Assembly (NCBI RefSeq): GCF_028331445.1 | Contig: NZ_JAQMHX010000006.1 | Span: forward strand, 329,281 to 393,280 | DNA from: Candidatus Phyllobacterium onerii | Lineage (GTDB): Bacteria; Pseudomonadota; Alphaproteobacteria; Rhizobiales; Rhizobiaceae | Reading direction: 5' to 3' | DNA: 64,000 nucleotides | Shown: piece by piece, positions 17,695 through 26,624 of the stretch | Position numbering within the stretch: position 1 is the stretch's first letter | How the letters are laid out: each line of letters begins with the position of its first letter | The notes under the pieces: generated by a model | Databases searched by the model: none | What the model was told of the DNA's origin: nothing | The model's input: the letters and a program-made list of their open reading frames with translations, nothing else | Position numbers and translations under genes: made by a program

Positions 17695-18318
17695 TCAACC
17701 AAAAATATGCAAGGCCGCGAGCCCGACCGAGGCGCCGAGCCCGATGGCGATGCCTGCGGCAAGCGCTGCCACCAATAGGCCTGTTCCAAGCCAGACGCCG
17801 TCCTGTTCGCCAAGGCCGATGGCCAAAAGGACAATGCCGAGCGCCGGCAGCTGATTGATGAGCGGGACCGGCAGGATGACAATCAGCGACATCAGCAGCG
17901 CGACGATGCTGACGACACGCTCGACGATCATTTGCGGAACGAACCAATAGCGCGGGCGTGCCAGCTTTTCAAAGCGAACGAGCATGGGCTCCAGCCTTGC
18001 AATGAACCTGCGATAGGTTTCGACCTGCATGGATTTGCGCCGCATGAAGGCGGGAAACCACGGTTTTTCAAAGCCCAGCAGCATCTGGATCGAGAGCAGC
18101 ACCAGCGGAATGCCGAAGATCGTGGAACTGCCCGGAGGAAGCGGCACGAGATTGAGCGCCGCAAAAAGGATCATGAGCGCGCCGAAACTACGTTCCGACA
18201 AGGCGTCGAGAATGTCGTCGAACGATATTCTTGTCGCAGGATCCGCGCCGATCTCGACCAGGACTTTGGACAAGCGCCGCGTATCCAGATCGTACGGCGC
18301 GCTATCATCGCCGCTCAT
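17695..18318 (-). CDS. exoD: Exopolysaccharide synthesis protein ExoD family
   Basis: ExoD-family proteins are integral membrane proteins first linked to exopolysaccharide production and alkaline tolerance in Sinorhizobium; the mechanism is unknown. The 207-residue product has a cytoplasmic N-terminal segment with [12 protein letters not shown]. About four hydrophobic helices follow ([38 protein letters not shown] and two C-terminal ones). The start codon sits at the very edge of repeat B2, so the repeat supplies the untranslated leader. Confidence 0.88.
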   Translation of the reverse strand: MSGDDSAPYDLDTRRLSKVLVEIGADPATRISFDDILDALSERSFGALMILFAALNLVPLPPGSSTIFGIPLVLLSIQMLLGFEKPWFPAFMRRKSMQVETYRRFIARLEPMLVRFEKLARPRYWFVPQMIVERVVSIVALLMSLIVILPVPLINQLPALGIVLLAIGLGEQDGVWLGTGLLVAALAAGIAIGLGASVGLAALHIFG

Positions 18319-18447
18319 CGATATTCACGCTCTGACGGCCTGCAAATGGCGTTTTTCTGCGCTCCGGTGCTCACGTACCTTAAAGTACGCTGCGCTCCGG
18401 TGCTCGAAACCCACCATTTTCGTCGCGTCATGGCACGAATCTCAACA
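18318..18447. repeat. Intergenic repeat family B, copy B2 (long-flank subtype)
   Basis: The element is 130 bp, colinear with B1 (11771-11900) apart from scattered substitutions. It fills nearly all the gap between the 3-hydroxybutyryl-CoA dehydrogenase stop (18466) and the exoD start (18318), and abuts the exoD initiation codon. Confidence 0.85.
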
Positions 18448-18465
18448 GTCATGCGTAGAGGACAT

Positions 18466-19347
18466 TCAGCGCGTCGGAACGGGATGTTCGCCGCGATAAT
18501 CATAGAAGCCGCGACCGGCCTTGCGTCCGAGCCAACCGGCCTCGACATATTTTACCAGGAGCGGGCAGGGGCGATATTTGGAATCCGCCAGGCCGTCATA
18601 CAGTACCTGCATGATCGACAGGCAGGTATCGAGGCCGATGAAATCGGCCAGCTGCAACGGTCCCATGGGGTGATTGGCGCCGAGTTTCATCGCGGTGTCG
18701 ATGGCATCGACCGAGCCGACGCCCTCATAGAGCACATAGATCGCTTCGTTGATCATCGGCAGAAGGATGCGATTGACGATGAATGCCGGGAAATCCTCGG
18801 ACACCGTAATGGTCTTGTCGAGGCTGGCGACAAATTCGCGGGCACTTTCGAATGTGACGTTCTCTGTCGCGATGCCGCGAATAAGCTCGACGAGATGCAT
18901 CACCGGAACCGGATTCATGAAGTGAATGCCGATGAATCGTTCCGGGCGATCGGTGGTCGCAGCAAGGCGTGTGATCGATATCGATGAGGTGTTGGTGGCG
19001 AGAATGGCTTCCGGGTTGAGGTTGGGACAAAGCTGCGCGAAAATCTTGCGTTTTACGGTCTCATCTTCCGTGGCTGCTTCAATGGCAAGATCGACACCGG
19101 CGAGGTCCTCCATCCGCAATGCCGGACGGATACGCGACATTCCCTTGACGCGCTCAGCTTCCTCGAGCTTGCCGTGGGATACCTGGCGGGCCATGTTGCC
19201 GTTGACGGTGGCGAGGGCCTTTTCGATCTGGTCCGCCGACTGGTCATGGATCAAAACATCGTATCCAGCCAAAGCGCAGACATGTGCAATACCGCTGCCC
19301 ATCTGCCCTGCGCCAACAATGCCTACGGTCTTGATCGAGCCTGCCAT
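18466..19347 (-). CDS. 3-hydroxybutyryl-CoA dehydrogenase
   Basis: The enzyme oxidises (S)-3-hydroxybutyryl-CoA to acetoacetyl-CoA with NAD(P), in short-chain acyl-CoA or polyhydroxybutyrate metabolism. The 293-residue protein has the Rossmann motif VGIVGAGQMGSGIAHV near the N-terminus. The catalytic region IGIHFMNPVPVMHLVE and a C-terminal helical domain ending in KAGRGFYDY are both present. Two electron-transfer flavoprotein genes lie upstream on the same strand, a linkage common in Hyphomicrobiales, but a strong hairpin separates them. Confidence 0.93.
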   Translation of the reverse strand: MAGSIKTVGIVGAGQMGSGIAHVCALAGYDVLIHDQSADQIEKALATVNGNMARQVSHGKLEEAERVKGMSRIRPALRMEDLAGVDLAIEAATEDETVKRKIFAQLCPNLNPEAILATNTSSISITRLAATTDRPERFIGIHFMNPVPVMHLVELIRGIATENVTFESAREFVASLDKTITVSEDFPAFIVNRILLPMINEAIYVLYEGVGSVDAIDTAMKLGANHPMGPLQLADFIGLDTCLSIMQVLYDGLADSKYRPCPLLVKYVEAGWLGRKAGRGFYDYRGEHPVPTR

Positions 19348-19389
19348 GTTTCCATCCGCTTTTTTATGAATATATCACACAAACTAAAT

Positions 19390-19418
19390 GGCCGGGGTAG
19401 CGTTCGTCTACCCCGGCC
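19390..19418 (-). terminator. Strong hairpin after etfA
   Basis: A perfect 11-bp stem GGCCGGGGTAG/CTACCCCGGCC encloses a 7-nt loop. It lies about 35 bp beyond the etfA stop and 43 bp before the dehydrogenase start. On the minus strand it is followed by an AT-rich but not T-only stretch, so it may terminate transcription partially or stabilise the 3' end. Confidence 0.7.
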
Positions 19419-19451
19419 AAGCAATTTCATTTTAAAGTTCGAATTAAATAA

Positions 19452-20381
19452 TCAAAGCGCCTTTTCTAGCTCCGGCAGGATAACGAAGAGATCGCCGACG
19501 AGACCGTAGTCAGCGACCTGGAAGATCGGGGCTTCCTCGTCCTTGTTGATGGCGACGATGACCTTCGAATCCTTCATGCCAGCCAGATGCTGGATCGCGC
19601 CCGAAATACCGACGGCGATGTAAAGATCCGGTGCAACCACCTTGCCGGTCTGGCCAACCTGCCAGTCGTTCGGGGCGTAGCCGGCATCCACCGCAGCGCG
19701 CGAGGCGCCAACGGCTGCACCGAGCTTGTCGGCAACCGGGAGGATGACTTCCTTGAACTTCTCGTTCGAGCCGAGTGCACGGCCGCCGGAGATGATGATC
19801 CTCGCCGAAGTCAGCTCTGGACGGTCGCCGCCGGAAAGCTTGGCTTCGACGAACTTCGACAGGCCGGGGTTGGCAGCGGCGTTGACATTCTCGACGGAAG
19901 CCGAACCGCCTTCGCCGGCTGCCGCGAAGGTTGCGGTGCGCACAGTGATGACCTTCTTGGCATCGGTTGCCTGTACGGTCTGGATGGCGTTGCCCGCATA
20001 GATCGGGCGCTTGAACGTATCGGCCGAGATCACCTCGATGATGTCCGAGACCTGCATGACGTCGAGCAGGGCAGCAACACGCGGCAGGATGTTCTTGCCG
20101 TTGGTGGTTGCGGCCGCAATGATCGTGTCGTAATTGCCAGCGAGCGAAACGATGAGCGCTGCACTTGCCTCGGCAAGGCGGTTGGCCAGATCGTCACTGT
20201 CGGCCAGCAAAACCTTTTTGACACCGGCAAGCTTGGCAGCCTGATCGGCAACGCCCTTGGCGCCTTTGCCCGCGACGAGCACATGCACATCGGAGCCGAT
20301 GGCAAGCGCTGCCGTCAGTGCCTTTGCGGTCTGGTCGGAAAGGGTCTCGTTGTCATGTTCGGCAAAAAGAAGAATAGCCAT
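19452..20381 (-). CDS. etfA: Electron transfer flavoprotein alpha subunit
   Basis: EtfA (FixB family) carries the FAD that passes electrons from acyl-CoA dehydrogenases to ETF:ubiquinone oxidoreductase. The 309-residue protein has the C-terminal FAD domain, with [15 protein letters not shown] and [17 protein letters not shown] motifs and the NKDEEAPIF segment. The N-terminal domain starts [14 protein letters not shown]. It lies 18 bp downstream of etfB on the same strand, forming an etfBA operon. Confidence 0.96.
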   Translation of the reverse strand: MAILLFAEHDNETLSDQTAKALTAALAIGSDVHVLVAGKGAKGVADQAAKLAGVKKVLLADSDDLANRLAEASAALIVSLAGNYDTIIAAATTNGKNILPRVAALLDVMQVSDIIEVISADTFKRPIYAGNAIQTVQATDAKKVITVRTATFAAAGEGGSASVENVNAAANPGLSKFVEAKLSGGDRPELTSARIIISGGRALGSNEKFKEVILPVADKLGAAVGASRAAVDAGYAPNDWQVGQTGKVVAPDLYIAVGISGAIQHLAGMKDSKVIVAINKDEEAPIFQVADYGLVGDLFVILPELEKAL

Positions 20382-20399
20382 GGTGAAATTCCTTATCCT

Positions 20400-21152
20400 T
20401 TAAATCAGAACGCCGGCTTCGTTCTTCAGCTTGCTGATGAGTTCAGCGACATCCTTGACCTTGACGCCCGCCTTGCGGCCACCCGGCTCTTCAGTCTTGA
20501 TGACCTTCAAACGCGGCTTGGTATCGACGCCATAATCGGCAGCGGACTTTTCATCCAGCGGCTTTTTCTTGGCCTTCATGATGTTCGGTAGCGAGGCATA
20601 ACGCGGCTGGTTCAAGCGGAGATCGGTAGTGACGATCGCCGGGAGCGTGATTTCGATGGTCTGCAGGCCGCCATCGACTTCGCGCGTGACCTGGGCATTG
20701 TCGTTACCGAGTTCAACCTTCGATGCGAAGGTGCCCTGGCTCCAGCCGAGCAGGGCCGCAAGCATCTGACCTGTCTGGTTGGCATCGTCATCGATCGCCT
20801 GCTTGCCGAGGATGACCAGCTTTGGCTGTTCGGCATCGACGACGCCCTTCAAAATCTTGGCGACAGCGAGCGGCTCGACGATATCGTCGACCTTGACGAG
20901 AATGCCGCGGTCGGCACCCATGGCGAGCGCGGTGCGGATGGTTTCCTGCGCCTGCGCCGGTCCGATCGATACGACGACCACTTCCTCTACCTTGCCGGCT
21001 TCCTTCAGACGGAGCGCTTCCTCGACTGCGATTTCGTCGAACGGGTTCATCGACATCTTCACATTGGCAAGTTCAACGCCGGAGCCGTCGCCTTTAACCC
21101 TGATCTTCACGTTGTAATCGACTACCCGCTTTACCGGTACGAGGACTTTCAT
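20400..21152 (-). CDS. etfB: Electron transfer flavoprotein beta subunit
   Basis: EtfB (FixA family) is the AMP-binding partner of EtfA in the soluble heterodimer. The 250-residue protein has the typical start [14 protein letters not shown]. The conserved [16 protein letters not shown] segment and the ETF-beta signature region ([27 protein letters not shown], in parts) are present. It is the first gene of the etfBA pair. The 182-bp region upstream, to the rhomboid gene, should hold the promoter; I see no confident element. Confidence 0.96.
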   Translation of the reverse strand: MKVLVPVKRVVDYNVKIRVKGDGSGVELANVKMSMNPFDEIAVEEALRLKEAGKVEEVVVVSIGPAQAQETIRTALAMGADRGILVKVDDIVEPLAVAKILKGVVDAEQPKLVILGKQAIDDDANQTGQMLAALLGWSQGTFASKVELGNDNAQVTREVDGGLQTIEITLPAIVTTDLRLNQPRYASLPNIMKAKKKPLDEKSAADYGVDTKPRLKVIKTEEPGGRKAGVKVKDVAELISKLKNEAGVLI

Positions 21153-21334
21153 AGGGATTCCCTCTCAAATAAACGAAGGACAGATTTACCTGTCCGGTGG
21201 TGCTACCCGCTTGCCGGAAGCCGACATGGAGGTGAGAAAAACGACACGTTTGTGCCGGGATTGCGCGGGACCGTAATTATGGGCGGAGTAAAGGTCAATC
21301 TGGCTGCGCCAAGTTCAACCGATTGAAAGAACGA

Positions 21335-22096
21335 TCATCGGCCCCACTTGACCGGTTCTGCCTCGCGGGTGACTGGCTCCGGTTGCTTATCCACCACCAC
21401 TGCGCGCGGCGAAACGATGGCCCGGTCAAACAGTGGCACGCTTCGGCGTTTCATGATCACGATTAGAACAGCGCCGGCGATGATGCCGCCGACATGGGCC
21501 GGCCAGGACACCTGTTCCTGCCCGCCCCATAAAAGCATTGCGAATTGTATCACAACCCACAGCACCAGCGGATATATTGCCGGGATGCGCAGGGGAATGC
21601 GACCAAACGCCAGCACCCAGACTTTTACGCGGGGGTGAAGCAGCAGATAGGCGGAGACAATGCCGGCAATGGCGCCAGAAGCGCCGATGAGCGGCGCTTC
21701 TGAATTTGGCAGGATCACGCCATGCAGGAATGCTCCGGCTGCGGCGCACAGAAGATAGAAGATCAGAAACTTGATGTGACCGAGCGCGTCTTCGACATTG
21801 TCGCCGAAAACCCAGAGGAACAGCATATTGCCGCCGAGATGGAACATGTCGGCGTGCAGGAAAGCGTAGGTGATGTAGGTGAAATCGGACGGGACGAAGT
21901 AATAACGGGCAGGCAGAACCGCCATGTCATGGATGACGGCGGGTATGTAACCGAGGCCGATCGCGGCGGCCTGGGCAGTCTCGCCGTCAACAGCCATGAC
22001 CAGATAGACAAGCACGTTGATGGCGATCAGCGAGAGCGTCACATATTGCAGCTTGATGTATTTGAGACTGTTGGCGTCATGCAACGGAATGAACAT
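21335..22096 (-). CDS. Rhomboid-family intramembrane serine protease
   Basis: This 253-residue polytopic membrane protein has about six helices. The catalytic dyad is visible: Ser140 in GASGAIAG and His201 in WPAHVGG. The upstream HADMFHLGGNMLFLWVFG segment is typical of the family. Rhomboids cleave substrates within the membrane; the substrate here is unknown. It lies 50 bp downstream of the adenosyltransferase gene on the same strand. Confidence 0.92.
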   Translation of the reverse strand: MFIPLHDANSLKYIKLQYVTLSLIAINVLVYLVMAVDGETAQAAAIGLGYIPAVIHDMAVLPARYYFVPSDFTYITYAFLHADMFHLGGNMLFLWVFGDNVEDALGHIKFLIFYLLCAAAGAFLHGVILPNSEAPLIGASGAIAGIVSAYLLLHPRVKVWVLAFGRIPLRIPAIYPLVLWVVIQFAMLLWGGQEQVSWPAHVGGIIAGAVLIVIMKRRSVPLFDRAIVSPRAVVVDKQPEPVTREAEPVKWGR

Positions 22097-22146
22097 CGGC
22101 GCCGGTCCCCAGGCTTAGCAGTTATGACGTTTAGCGATTGTGGCAT

Positions 22147-22728
22147 TTAGCGATTGTGGCCGGGCACCCATAACACGTCCTTCGCGCCATTGTCATTGAC
22201 CACGCGGGCGGCGACGAAGAGAAAATCCGACACGCGGTTGATGTATTTCAGGGCGGCCGGTGTGACGGTCTCATCCGGCTTCTGGGCGAGTTCGACCATC
22301 TGCCGCTCGGCGCGGCGCGCTACGGTGCGGGCAAGGTGCAGCGCGGCGGATGCGGGCGAGCCGCCCGGCAGCACAAAGGAGCGCAATGGCGCAAGGTTTG
22401 CGTTCAACCGGTCGATCTCCGTTTCGAGCCGCAGGACCTGGCTGTCGATGATGCGCAAGGGCTCGTAGGCAAGCGTTTCGCCTGTATCGGGCGTTGCAAG
22501 ATCGGCACCGAGATCGAAGAGGTCGTTCTGGATGCGCATGAGCATGGCGTCGAGCTCGGGGAACGTTTTCTCCGTGTGGAGCCGAGCAAGCCCGAGACAA
22601 GAATTTGCTTCGTCCACGGTGCCGTAGGCTTCAACGCGCAGATCATGTTTGAGACGGCGTTCGCCGCTGCCGAGGCCGGTCGTGCCGTCATCGCCCGTAC
22701 GCGTGTATATCTTGTTGAGCTTGACCAT
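22147..22728 (-). CDS. PduO-type cob(I)alamin adenosyltransferase
   Basis: This ATP:cob(I)alamin adenosyltransferase makes adenosylcobalamin. The 193-residue product starts MVKLNKIYTRTGDDGTTGLG, whose TRTGDDG..GLGSGER motif binds ATP. The corrin-side residues fall in FVLPGGSP, HLARTVARRAER and LKYINRVSDFLFVAAR. An upstream start at 22773 would overlap the HIG1-like gene and is less likely. It sits in a leftward run with the HIG1-like and rhomboid genes. Confidence 0.93.
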   Translation of the reverse strand: MVKLNKIYTRTGDDGTTGLGSGERRLKHDLRVEAYGTVDEANSCLGLARLHTEKTFPELDAMLMRIQNDLFDLGADLATPDTGETLAYEPLRIIDSQVLRLETEIDRLNANLAPLRSFVLPGGSPASAALHLARTVARRAERQMVELAQKPDETVTPAALKYINRVSDFLFVAARVVNDNGAKDVLWVPGHNR

Positions 22729-22741
22729 ATGATTGATGTCT

Positions 22742-22939
22742 CTAGCCTGCCGCGCGGTGGAAATAGATCGCACCGACGATGAGGATAATGGCGACCAGCT
22801 GCAATAATATGCGCAATTGCATCATCTTGTTGGAGAAGTTGGCGTCGCCGCCCTTCATCATGTTGCGCAGGCCAATCAGAAGCACGATGGTCACCGCGGC
22901 AATTGCCACGAGCGCCAGAAATTTGAAAATGACATCCAT
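22742..22939 (-). CDS. HIG1-domain twin-transmembrane protein
   Basis: This 65-residue protein has two hydrophobic helices (about residues 5-25 and 42-60). They are joined by a short basic loop with LRNMMKGGDANFSNKMM and RILLQ, which matches the HIG1 ('hypoxia-induced gene 1') pattern common in Alphaproteobacteria. Mitochondrial relatives associate with respiratory complexes; the bacterial role is not defined. It overlaps nothing and is followed 14 bp later by the adenosyltransferase. Confidence 0.8.
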   Translation of the reverse strand: MDVIFKFLALVAIAAVTIVLLIGLRNMMKGGDANFSNKMMQLRILLQLVAIILIVGAIYFHRAAG

Positions 22940-22982
22940 ACTCTATTCCTTGATCGTCAGACTTGCCTGCAGTCTGCTCCTG

Positions 22983-23834
22983 TCACGACTGGCTCGCAAG
23001 CACGCGATATAGCGCACGTGCGGATAGAAATCTGCGGGCAAAGTTGGCAATTTTTGCAGGTCGCGTCACCAGATAGTGGGGCTTGGGACGTGGGCTTTCC
23101 AGCGCATGCTTCAGAACAGCGTATACGGCCTCTGGGCCAAGCTTGAAGCGCGACTTGCGGCCTTCCAGCGAGAACTGGCCGACAAGCTTGCGGTAGACCT
23201 CGCAATGCACCGATTTTTCGACGTCGATATACCGCTCGACCTGCTGGAAGGCATTGGAGGTGAAACGCGATTCGATTGCGCCGGGTTCAATGAGCGAGAC
23301 TTCAATGCCGGAGCCCTTCAGTTCCATGCGCTGCGTCAGCATGAGGCCTTCAAGCGCGAACTTCGCGGCAACATAGGCTCCGCGCCATTTCATCGGCAAG
23401 AGGCCGAGAATCGATGAACAATGAACGATACGGCCGTGACCCTGTGCCCGCATAACCGGGACGATGAGCTGCGTCAGTTCATGCCAGCCAAAGAACGCGG
23501 CATCGAACTGTTCCCTGAGCGTTGCAATCGGAATGTCTTCGACAGCGCCGGGCAAGGCATAGGCGCCGTTGTTGTAAAGCGCATCCAGCGTGCCGCCGGT
23601 TTCGCTGAGCACTGCTTTGACCAGCGCAGAGATCGATTCGGATTTGCTGTAGTCCATGTAAAAGGCGGTGAAGCCGTCTGCCTGAAGCATTTCAATATCT
23701 GCGGGATTCCGGGCGGTCGCGAAGACGGTCCAGCCATCCTGCTTCAACGCCCGGGCGCAATGGGCACCTATGCCGCTGGAACATCCTGTGATCAAAATCG
23801 TTCTGGAACGGGCCATGTTTACCGGATGTTTCAA
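22983..23834 (-). CDS. SDR-family oxidoreductase
   Basis: This classical short-chain dehydrogenase/reductase is about 277-283 residues long. The NAD(P)-binding glycine motif is TGCSSGIGAH, the NNGAYA segment follows, a serine lies in CSSILGL, and YVAAK carries the catalytic Tyr and Lys. The start is either 23834 or MARSRTIL six codons later. Substrate cannot be told from sequence. It is divergent from the BrkB-family gene. Confidence 0.88.
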   Translation of the reverse strand: MKHPVNMARSRTILITGCSSGIGAHCARALKQDGWTVFATARNPADIEMLQADGFTAFYMDYSKSESISALVKAVLSETGGTLDALYNNGAYALPGAVEDIPIATLREQFDAAFFGWHELTQLIVPVMRAQGHGRIVHCSSILGLLPMKWRGAYVAAKFALEGLMLTQRMELKGSGIEVSLIEPGAIESRFTSNAFQQVERYIDVEKSVHCEVYRKLVGQFSLEGRKSRFKLGPEAVYAVLKHALESPRPKPHYLVTRPAKIANFARRFLSARALYRVLASQS

Positions 23835-23910
23835 CTAAGGTGTTTTAAACACTTCACATATTCGCCGTTGCCTTGCAATCTCGAGGTCAGGAAGGGGCAG
23901 ACCATAATCG

Positions 23911-24765
23911 ATGCGTAGGGCAAAAACTTTTCTTTGGCGTGTTGTCGTCGATACGTGGCGGCATTTCAGCACCGATGATGGTTGGGCGCTCGCAAGCCAT
24001 GTTGCCCTTTCGGGAATTCTTGCGCTTTTTCCGTTCCTGATTTTTGCGACTTCTCTCGCAAGTTTTCTTGGCGCAAGCGCCTTCACCGATACGGCTGTTC
24101 ATGTGATCTTCGATACTTGGCCGGAGGTAATCGCCAAGCCGATTGCGCAGGAAGTCCGAAATGTCCTCAATATCCAGCGCGGCGGCCTTTTGACGATCAG
24201 CGTGATCGCGGCAGCCTATTTTGCCTCGAACGGTATCGAAGCGCTGCGGGTGGCGCTCAACCGCGCTTATCGCGTGATCGATACGCGTTCGATCATCTAT
24301 TGCCGCCTGCAAAGCCTCGGCTATGTCATTGTCGCGACGATCGGCATCATGGCCATCAGCTTCCTGCTGATCCTTGCGCCGCTCGCCATGCGTATAGCGG
24401 CCATCTATGTCCCGGAACTGGTTCTCGTATCAGGAACGATCAGTTTCTGGCGCTATTGTATTGCCTCGGCTGTGCTGATCATCGGCTTGCTGGTCGTGCA
24501 TTTGTGGCTGCCGGCCGGGCACCGCCGGTTTGTCGAGATCTTGCCCGGCGTCCTGTTGACGCTGCTTGCCTGGACCGTTGGCGCTACGATCTTTGCAAGT
24601 TATCTCGAAACCTTTGCAACCTATGTGTCGACTTATGCGGGCCTCGCATCGATCATGGCGGCGATCGTTTTCCTCTATATTGTTGCGGCGATCTTCATCA
24701 TCGGCGCGGAAATCAATGCCGCGATCATCCGTTATTGGGAAATCGAGGAAGCCACGCGTCTCTGA
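23911..24765 (+). CDS. YihY/BrkB family membrane protein
   Basis: This 284-residue inner-membrane protein of the YihY/virulence factor BrkB family has about six helices. Family landmarks are HVALSGILALFPFLIF near the N-terminus, GIEALRVALNRAY in the middle, and YASIMAAIVFLYIVAAIFIIGAEIN-like sequence near the end. Despite an old RNase BN label, the family is not a nuclease; transport or envelope roles are suspected. Its 3' end overlaps the convergent EamA gene by 34 bp. Confidence 0.9.
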   Translation: MRRAKTFLWRVVVDTWRHFSTDDGWALASHVALSGILALFPFLIFATSLASFLGASAFTDTAVHVIFDTWPEVIAKPIAQEVRNVLNIQRGGLLTISVIAAAYFASNGIEALRVALNRAYRVIDTRSIIYCRLQSLGYVIVATIGIMAISFLLILAPLAMRIAAIYVPELVLVSGTISFWRYCIASAVLIIGLLVVHLWLPAGHRRFVEILPGVLLTLLAWTVGATIFASYLETFATYVSTYAGLASIMAAIVFLYIVAAIFIIGAEINAAIIRYWEIEEATRL

Positions 24766-25616
24766 CCCGTCGAGAGGGCAACGCCTAGGCTGGCAATGAC
24801 CATTCCGACCAGCTGGAACGGTGTCAGTGTCTCGCCGAATAGCGCATAGGCCATCAGTGCCGTGACACCCGGAACCAGATAGAACAGCGATGCAACCTTG
24901 GACACTGCCCCTTGATTGATGAGCAGCATCAGCAGAAGCACAGCGCCGATCGACAGGACGAACACCAGCCAGAACATCGCGAATACCAATTCGCCCGACC
25001 AGATTATCGTGTGCGTTTCCAGTAACAGCGAGCATATGCCGGTGAGGACGGCAGCGCCGAGATATTGCAGGGTCGTACCCGCCTTCAAGTCGATAGTGCC
25101 GACGAAGCGTTTCTGCCAGACGGTGCCAATGCTGATGGCGACAACTGAAAAGATTGCTGCCGAAACGGTTGCCGGGGTGATGCCGCCGGCAGAAATGACG
25201 AGCTTTGGCCAAAGGACCATGGCGACGCCGATGCAGCCGACGGCAAGCCCGGCCCAATGACGCGGCTGGATGGATTCGCCAAGGACCAGCCCTGCGATCA
25301 GCGCTGTGATCAAGGGCTGCAGTCCAACGACGAGTGCTGACATGCCTGCGGGCAATCCATTGTGAATGGCCCAGAAGGCGGCGCCGAGATAGGCTCCGTG
25401 TATGAGGCATCCCGCAATGATCGCGTGCATTGCACCACGTTTGCTGGGCCAGTGATTGCCATCGAGTACCACCCAGACGCCAAGGATAACGCCCGCGATC
25501 AAAAACCGAATCGTTAGGAAATAGAACGGCTCTATGTAGGGCATGGCATAGCGCGCGCCGATGAAGCCGGTGGCCCAAAGAACGACGAACAGAGCGGGGA
25601 AATAGCGGACAGGCAT
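24732..25616 (-). CDS. EamA (DMT superfamily) transporter
   Basis: This ten-helix drug/metabolite exporter of about 294 residues contains two EamA repeats (roughly residues 5-130 and 145-285). The start MPVRYFPALFVVLWATGFIG at 25616 is preferred to one nine codons upstream. Typical features are RFLIAGVILG, PLITALIAGLVLGE and PVTALMAYALFGE-like signatures. Substrate is unknown. Its last codons overlap the tail of the BrkB gene on the opposite strand. Confidence 0.9.
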   Translation of the reverse strand: MPVRYFPALFVVLWATGFIGARYAMPYIEPFYFLTIRFLIAGVILGVWVVLDGNHWPSKRGAMHAIIAGCLIHGAYLGAAFWAIHNGLPAGMSALVVGLQPLITALIAGLVLGESIQPRHWAGLAVGCIGVAMVLWPKLVISAGGITPATVSAAIFSVVAISIGTVWQKRFVGTIDLKAGTTLQYLGAAVLTGICSLLLETHTIIWSGELVFAMFWLVFVLSIGAVLLLMLLINQGAVSKVASLFYLVPGVTALMAYALFGETLTPFQLVGMVIASLGVALSTGQRRVASSISQ

Positions 25617-25683
25617 AGTCACGGGACCGGATCGGGAATGCATTGTTGTGCTGATCTATACCCGAACGAACATCGGCGATAGA

Positions 25684-26544
25684 TCACAACCCGATCATAG
25701 CGTGTATCTCCTGACAGGTGACACCTTCTTGCCGCAGTGAACGCAACGCCGTGTTCTTGCGGCTTTTCGAAAGTTTCTCCCCGTCTCGATCCAGGATAAG
25801 TGCATGGTGATGATAGAGAGGTGGCTCGATATCGAATAATCGCTGCAGCAGGCGATGGACGCTGGTCGCCTGGAAAAGGTCCTCGCCGCGCACGACGTGA
25901 GTGATGTCTTGCAGCGCGTCGTCGATCACGACGGATAGATGATAGCTCGTCGGCATATCCTTTCGCGCAATGATGACGTCACCCCAAACGCCCGGTGCCG
26001 CTTCAACAGCGCGTTTTTCATCGGCAAGTTCGGTCCAGAACAGTGGCTCGCCGATGTGTTCGAGTGCGCTGTCCATGTTCAGGCGCCACGAAAATGGCTG
26101 TCCTTCACTTATGCGCCGTTCGCGCTCGCGGGCTGAAAGCTGCCGGTCCGTTGGCGGATAGAGCAGGGCTCCGTCCGGATCGCGCGGCCAACTCTCATTT
26201 CCGCCAAGGTTTTCGATTTCGCTTTTGATCTCGCCGCGGCTTAGAAACGCTGGGTAGACAAGCTCCATATCGATCAGCCTATCGAGCGCCTCACGGTAGA
26301 CAGCGAAGTGCTCCGACTGGCGGCGGACCGGCTTCTCCCAATCGAAGCCGATCCAGTGAAGGTCCTCCTGCATCGTCTGTTCGAGTTCCGGCGTGCAGCG
26401 CCCCCGGTCGATATCTTCCATGCGCAGGAGCAATCTGCCGCCTGCATCGCGCGCCATCTGCTGGTTGAGCAACGCGGAATAGGCATGGCCGAGGTGCAGA
26501 TGGCCATTGGGGCTGGGGGCGAAACGAAATACCGGAACTGTCAT
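25684..26544 (-). CDS. gluQRS: Glutamyl-Q tRNA(Asp) synthetase
   Basis: GluQRS attaches glutamate to queuosine at the tRNA(Asp) wobble base and resembles the catalytic half of glutamyl-tRNA synthetase. The product is about 286 residues, without an anticodon-binding domain. The HIGH-type motif is HLGH in APSPNGHLHLGHAYS, and the KMSKS-type motif is KLSKS near residue 260. I chose the start MTVPVFRF at 26544; a longer frame to 26625 would overlap the glycosylase start. The zinc-binding cysteines of the E. coli enzyme (CxC, around residue 100) are absent. Confidence 0.93.
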   Translation of the reverse strand: MTVPVFRFAPSPNGHLHLGHAYSALLNQQMARDAGGRLLLRMEDIDRGRCTPELEQTMQEDLHWIGFDWEKPVRRQSEHFAVYREALDRLIDMELVYPAFLSRGEIKSEIENLGGNESWPRDPDGALLYPPTDRQLSARERERRISEGQPFSWRLNMDSALEHIGEPLFWTELADEKRAVEAAPGVWGDVIIARKDMPTSYHLSVVIDDALQDITHVVRGEDLFQATSVHRLLQRLFDIEPPLYHHHALILDRDGEKLSKSRKNTALRSLRQEGVTCQEIHAMIGL

Positions 26545-26624
26545 GAGTGATGAGTGGCGTTCTTGCGTGGGTATCAAGGCAATTGATACGGTGTTTCCCA
26601 AACGAAGCAAAGTGAACGATCGCA

